This document shows, in pieces, positions 58,780 to 64,000 of a stretch of DNA of 64,000 nt. The stretch covers positions 33,320,796 through 33,384,795 of the forward strand of contig NC_080690.1 of assembly GCF_030445035.2 (NCBI RefSeq), read 5' to 3'. The stretch is from Dasypus novemcinctus (Eukaryota > Chordata > Mammalia > Cingulata > Dasypodidae). Below the pieces are notes generated by a model, which saw nothing but the letters and a program-made list of their open reading frames with translations, made no database searches and was not told the DNA's origin. Position numbers and translations under genes: made by a program. Position 1 is the first letter of the stretch; the number at the start of each line of letters is the position of its first letter.

Positions 58780-60070
58780 GGCCTTCCCGGATGCCTGGGG
58801 TTGGGGGAAGGCCCCCCACAGCCCGCCCCTCCCGGGCCAACACCGCAGACACCCTCCTCCAAAGCGGAGGGCGCACAGGCGCGTGGCCACAGTCACCCCG
58901 GCCCTTCCGCGGGCTGCGGCCCGAGCCACCGCCGCACGCCAGGGCCCCACCACACTCGAGCGCCAGGTCACTTCGGTCAACACTTTTATTTATTGTACAG
59001 AAATGGAACCCGAAGCCCCCAAGTCCACTCGGTCTCAGAGCCGGCCCTAAAAAGGGTCCAGGTAGCAAAAGTGAACACTTGGTTAAGCACCTTCCACGTG
59101 CCGAGCCGGGGGTGCCGGGTACCTCCTTAGCGCCCGCGAAACCTGAGGCGGGAAAGCCGAGCGCCGCGGGCCGCCCCCCACCCTCGGCCCCACGCGGGGG
59201 TGGGGCCTCGACGCGGGTCCCGCCCGCTCTCCACCCGCGCCCGCCGCCCCGGCCCGCGCCCCGCGCCCGCACCTCGGCCGGCGACGCCCCCCCCAGCCGC
59301 TCGGGGGGCCGGGGGCCCCGCGGGGCCGCAGTCGGCGCTCTCGCCGGGGCTCCCCGCCCCCGCCGCCTCCCCCCGGGAGGGAGGAGCAGCCTCCGCGGCC
59401 CTCCCTCGGCCCTCCCCGCGGCGGCCCCAGCGAGCAGGGTGCCCGCCCCGCCCAGCCGCCGCGGCTCGGACGTCCGGAGCCCGCGGGTCCCCGGCCGAGG
59501 TGAGCGGGGGCGGCCGCGCGGGGGGCGGAGAGCCGGCCGCGTCCCGGCAACTCCCTCCAGACCGCGAGCCTTCCGGGGGCGGGAGGCAAAGGGTTAAGCA
59601 GGGGCGGGCTGGAGGGGGCGCGCGCCGCGGGGCCCGCGCGCGGAGAGAGCCCCGCACTCAGGGCAGAACTTCCCAGCTCCCTGCCCGGCGCCCCCATCAC
59701 CCGGGCCCCCGGCCTCGAGCCGGGCGGGACTGCAGGGATGGGGTGGGGGCGCCCCGGGAATGGCGGGGGGGGGGCACGGCGGGCGGGGGCGGAATTTGGA
59801 ACTCTCCCGGGGGACCGAACGTGGTCACCATGGCGAGTGCGGGATGGATGGGCGGCGCTGGCCAATCGGAGCGCGGCGCCTCGCCCCGGGCCGCGGCGCC
59901 TGCCAATGGGGGCTGCGCGGGCGGGACCGCGCTGCTCCGGGCCGGGACCCCCCGCCGCCTGCGGTTAGCCGGAGCGTGCCCGCCCGCTCTGCGGGGGCGG
60001 CTGGGAAGCGGGTGGCTGGGGAGGGGCGGAGGAGTGAGGGCGCAGGCCACCCGCGGGCGTGGGGGGCAGC
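58780..60070 (+). promoter_or_regulatory. CpG island, probable CCDC102A promoter and first exon
   Basis: About 1.3 kb of very GC- and CpG-dense sequence. Two CCAAT boxes lie in plus orientation (gccaatcgg at 59858-59866, gccaatggg at 59901-59909). A good plus-strand donor, ccgag|gtgagc, lies at 59499/59500. In mammals CCDC102A lies head to head with ADGRG5, which fits a rightward gene starting here. No CCDC102A coding exon is seen before 64000. Long frames through the island are GC artefacts. Confidence 0.55.
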
Positions 60071-63000
60071 GGAAAGCGAGTTTCTGGAAGGCGTTGGGGC
60101 AGGTCGAGTGAGGGAGCGGTGCAAGGAGAGGGCAGTGGGCCTCTGGTGCCCCAGCCCTCATTAGAGGGTGGAATCCAGCATCCTCCCCCCCCCCATCCCG
60201 CCCTGTCTCACAGGCCTGTCGTGAGGGTTGGATTGGTTCAGGTTGGGACCAAGTCTGCCCACCCGTTGGAGAGAGGAATTGGATAGTAAGAAACCTTGTT
60301 AGTGCATCTCCCCATCTAAGCGTAGCAAAACAGGCCCAGAGAGGGCAGGGTCTGGCAAATATCTCACCGCATCTCAGTGGCAGAGCGGGGACCCCTGGGA
60401 TGTCCTCTGTGCAAGAGTGAATATGAATAGTTGAAGGAGTTTCTGAGAGGCCTCGGGCTGGGGTTGGCCCCAATGAAGCGCTCCACCCTCTGCCACCCCA
60501 GCTTTTCTTTTGGTCTGAGGTCTGAGAGCCCCATGGTGTAGGCATTTCCAGGGCCAAATGGTCATGGCCCAGGAGGTATCCAATCCCAGCACTCCAGCTC
60601 CCCGCCCTGGCTTTGCTGCTGTCCCATCACGCGGACTGGATGTGGATAAGTAGCTGCCCCCTGGGCCTCTGCTGGCCCATCTGTAAAGAAAGGGGTTTAA
60701 ATCAATACTCTAAGTTACCTTTATGGCTCCACAATCTAGATGGGGTTACCTGGAAACAGACAAGGAGTTCTGACCCAGCTTCCTGCAGGTGGAACCTGCA
60801 GGCCCAGCCCCACTCCCTCCCAGTCATCTCCCAGGGGTCCAGCAGCTGGAGCCTGGGCAGGAGGTCAGAGGGACAGGTGCCTGCGGTCTGCGGCTGCCCG
60901 GCCTTGGGCCCTGCACTTATCCAATCAGGCTCTCTCCTGTGGTTTCCTGCTGGGCTCTTGTCCCTGCCCACAGCCAGGCCGGGGACCATGGGCCAGTCCC
61001 AGAATCCTACCTAAAAAGTTTTGGGAGGACGTCAGGAGATTCTGAGCTAGAGGTAGGACTTGGGGACGCTGGGACCCCATCCCTTTGGTTGGACCCCATC
61101 CAGGCCTCAGCCTTGTTCTCTCCTCTTGCGGAATATGGAGAGAACCTTCTGAATATGCTAAGGTCAAAACATGAGGTTGTCCCCCTGTGAACCAGGGAGT
61201 CCTCAGGGAAGAGTCCTCACCTCTGAACCTGGCCATGGGGTGACCCCTGACTCTGACCTTGGCCACAGACAAGATCAGATACCTACCTGTCTCAGAAGCA
61301 GGCTACAAACTGACTCCTGACCCTTACAATGGCTCAAGCTTCCCAAACTCTCCCTGGTCACAAGGGAACCCAAACAGCAACGTCCTTCTGTCTGTCCGCC
61401 CATTTCACATTGGTGTATGCTGGGTCCTGTGCTGACAGCCAGTGAGACCGAGATGCCATTGTGGACTTCACAGTGTGGCCATTGCTGAAGGACAGGGAGG
61501 TGCCTGGTGCTTGGGGAGCAATAACATACATGAGTCAGATGAGGGGACACTGGAGGTAGACCCTGGAGGATGTGTAGGAGTTTGCTGATAGAGAAAGACA
61601 GAGAGAACAGTCCAGACGGTCACAGGAGCAAGAGCAACCACTGGCACTTTCTGTGGGCAGAGTGAGTGAGGGCCTCGTCTGAGGCAGGGTCCCTGGAGGG
61701 GGCCAGCACCAGCCTGGAGCAACGAGGGGTTTGGGTTCAGGAGCTCTGGGCTCCCTCAGCTCTGCTGCCCCGCTACGGGGAGGCAAGGTCTTAGTGCAGC
61801 CTTCTGCTCTCCACCACGCCAGCTAAGTTTAAGCAGCTACAGAGCCCTGTCCTAGAAGCTGCGAGTGGCACAGTGTCCAGTCAGGGTAGAGGGGCACCCG
61901 GGCTGTAGGAAGGGAAGGGGCAGCTGCCCAGGCCTGCCTGTGCTAGCTTGTAGGGCTGTGCTCCCCCAGCGGGGTTGGTGCCTGGTGCCGGGAAGACCAC
62001 GGCGTTTCGGCGTTTCCGGGAGGTGGCTGCGCCTGCACTCCAAGGCTGGGAGGAGTGCGTGCTGGTTGGGGGAGTGCCTAGCAGACACCCAGAGGTTGGA
62101 GCAGGAGTAGATCCCTAGGGCTGGTGGGACACAGGAGGAGGGGGAAGGGGGTGGGGACACCAAGCGGGGATTAGGAGGCCACACACGGGGATTAGGGGCC
62201 ACACACGGTTATACACACCCACCGTGGGGAGGCACGGAGCCTGGAGGGGAAGGGGCACGCAGGGCAGCCTGTACCATCTCTGTGACTGTGAGATAGGCCT
62301 CTGTGTTGCGTCTGATTCTCGGCGGGTGGGTGTGTGTGTGCGCGCGCGTTACCAGGGCTGTGTGAGTGTCCCCAGGGCCATGTTATATGAGTGGAGTTAG
62401 TGAAGGGGTGGGGGAGGCTGCTAGGCTGGATCTCGCTAGTCTCTGAGTCTCTGTGAGTGTGCAGACTTTCCGGTGTGCTTCTCCAGAAAACCAGTCCTAG
62501 GAGCCCTGCCCCACCCCTTTGCACGTGCGTGCACACACAGCCTCCGGAGGACCCTGGGTGGGCAAGAGAAAGGTGGGAGGGCTGTTTCAGGGCCTCTCTG
62601 TGCCCTTCCTCCTCCTCCTCAGCTCCCTGGAGGGGCCCAGCCAGGCCACGGGGAAGGGGAAGGGGGGTTGTGTGTGGAGCCCCCACCCCTGCTTCAGCGT
62701 GGACGCCTGGAAGCCATTAGGCTGGGTGGCACCCGCCCTGCCCCTCCACGACAGGCTCAGGGTTCCTGGAAGGAGCGGGCGGCCCCTCCCCACCGAGCCC
62801 CGTGCCAGGCCTGGCAGCTCCCGGAGGCATGTGGCAGCGGTCCCTCCCGACCGTCCTCCCATGTAAGGGCAGCAGGAAGGGCCCAGCGGCCCCCTCACCC
62901 CCCACCCCAGCAGAAGTCTGGCCGGTGGCTGGGGCTCCTCTGGTTTCCTGCCGCTGCCTCCCCCTCCCCCCCGCAGGCTCTCCCTTTGTTTTTCTTTTCC

Positions 63001-64000
63001 AAGAGCTTCTCCATGTGGCGCCTGGCCAGGAAGTTGGGGAGAGGAGGAGTGTGAGAGCCTGTGTGCGGGTTTGTGTGTTGATGTGAGCGAGCGTATCTGC
63101 TTGCCGTAGGGATGAGTACGTGTGCTCGTGGGTGTTGGTGTGTGTCTCTCGGTGCGTCACGGGCCTGTGCCGGCAGGTGTTCTGTGAGTGTGCATCTGCA
63201 GTGAGTCTCCCCATGTGTGTGCACAGATGTGTGCACCTGCGGGTCCCCCTCTCAGTCTGTGCATGCATGCTGTGGGTCTCTGTATCCGTGTTTGGGTGTT
63301 TGTGTGCAGGTGCATCACACACGGACCTCAAGGCCAGGGCCACCTTGCACAGGCAGAGGCCAGGTCGCAGGGCAGACACTTGGGTGACCAGGGGCCCCTC
63401 AGGATTTGGAGGTGTCTAGGAACCGGAGCCTAGATCTGGGTGACCGTGCAGGTGTTACTGGGGTTGGCACATCCCTGTCTGAGATTGTAACTGGGTGGTG
63501 AGGAGGCATCACCCAATGCACAGAAGTCAAAGGTGCAAGTTCCCAGCCTCCTGCACATGCCTCTCAGTGGGCCGGGGCCCAAGAGCCTGCATTTTAAGCA
63601 AGTGTCCAGGTGAATTAAGAAGCACTGCCCTCTTCTACAGGTGGGGAAACTGAGGCCCAGAGAGGGCCAGTGGCTTACATGAGGATACCCAGGGTACCGG
63701 TGACAGTGCTGGGCCTAGAGCTGATGTCGGGGGGAGGCAGAGAATAAACTAACAAATGTCTGTCTAAAGTATGTAGACTCTCAGGTGGTGAGAAATGCTA
63801 TGGAGAAAAACAGGTAAGGGGACAGAGCGTATGCAGTTGGTGACAGTTTTAGGGTGGTCAGGGCAGCCCTGACTCAGAAGGTGGCACTTGAGCAAACACC
63901 CGAGGGAGGTGAGACAGTAAGTCATGTGGTACCTGAAGGAAGAGCATTTCCAGCCAAGGGAGAGCAAAAGCTGTGAGTCAGGAGCGCATCCGGGTTATTC
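60071..64000. other. Probable first-intron sequence right of the CpG island
   Basis: No coding exon recognised. Contains MIR-like pieces (about 60310-60390 and 63640-63730), a GT/CA-rich degenerate tract (62320-62350 and 63040-63330) and an L2-like block (63770-63990). Confidence 0.45.

Noticed and set aside
59083-60557. Frames of 260-303 codons on both strands of the CpG island
   Set aside because: Stop codons are rare in CpG-dense DNA. Composition is low-complexity Pro/Arg/Gly/Ala with no domain.
62320-63330. CRISPR-like or regulatory repeat array in the GT-rich tract
   Set aside because: Irregular GT/TG microsatellite-like sequence with no fixed unit or spacers; the genome is mammalian.

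Overview
This is nuclear DNA from a mammal, most likely an armadillo (Xenarthra, Dasypodidae, probably Dasypus). The main evidence is at least nine copies of one tRNA-derived SINE. Its head reads 'gaagcggacttggcccag', it has a box B 'ggttcaaaccc', and it ends in (aaat)n. This matches the DAS-III family known from armadillos. MIR, L2, MaLR LTR and several ages of L1 repeat are also present. The species call rests on recognising these repeats, not on a database search.

One protein-coding gene is fully supported: ADGRG5 (GPR114), an adhesion GPCR. It lies on the minus strand with eleven coding exons between 34603 and 16676. All eleven exons join in phase to an open 534-residue protein with GAIN/GPS region, tethered agonist and seven-helix domain. 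Intron 9 is 10.45 kb, and about 78% of it is retrotransposon: a DAS SINE at 18491-18919 and a near full-length L1 at 18934-26675. The L1 is antisense to the gene. It has an intact ORF2 but has lost the N-terminal half of ORF1. The SINE and the L1 share one target site.

Layout: 1-9990 is repeat-rich intergenic DNA (old L1, an AT-rich block that may be a decayed endogenous retrovirus, a 1.15-kb L1 tail, four SINEs). 9990-13700 holds antisense L1M, an L2 split by a hAT-type element, and an L1M 3' end. 14400-16675 is mostly unique sequence with MIRs, downstream of ADGRG5. 16676-34622 is ADGRG5. 35090-50050 is almost continuous L1 with nested SINEs and a solo LTR. 51243-54187 is a MaLR-type element with both LTRs. 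54200-58550 is unique sequence with MIRs, two small SINEs and a broken coding remnant. 58780-60070 is a strong CpG island. 60100-64000 shows no coding exon.

By mammalian synteny (human 16q21: CCDC102A and ADGRG5 head to head, then ADGRG1 and ADGRG3), the CpG island is probably the CCDC102A promoter firing to the right, with its coding exons beyond the window. No cellular system new to biology was found. The most interesting signals are retrotransposon structures: the half-ORF1 L1, reuse of one target site, a SINE with an extra 3' segment, dimeric SINEs, and an unusually long direct repeat.
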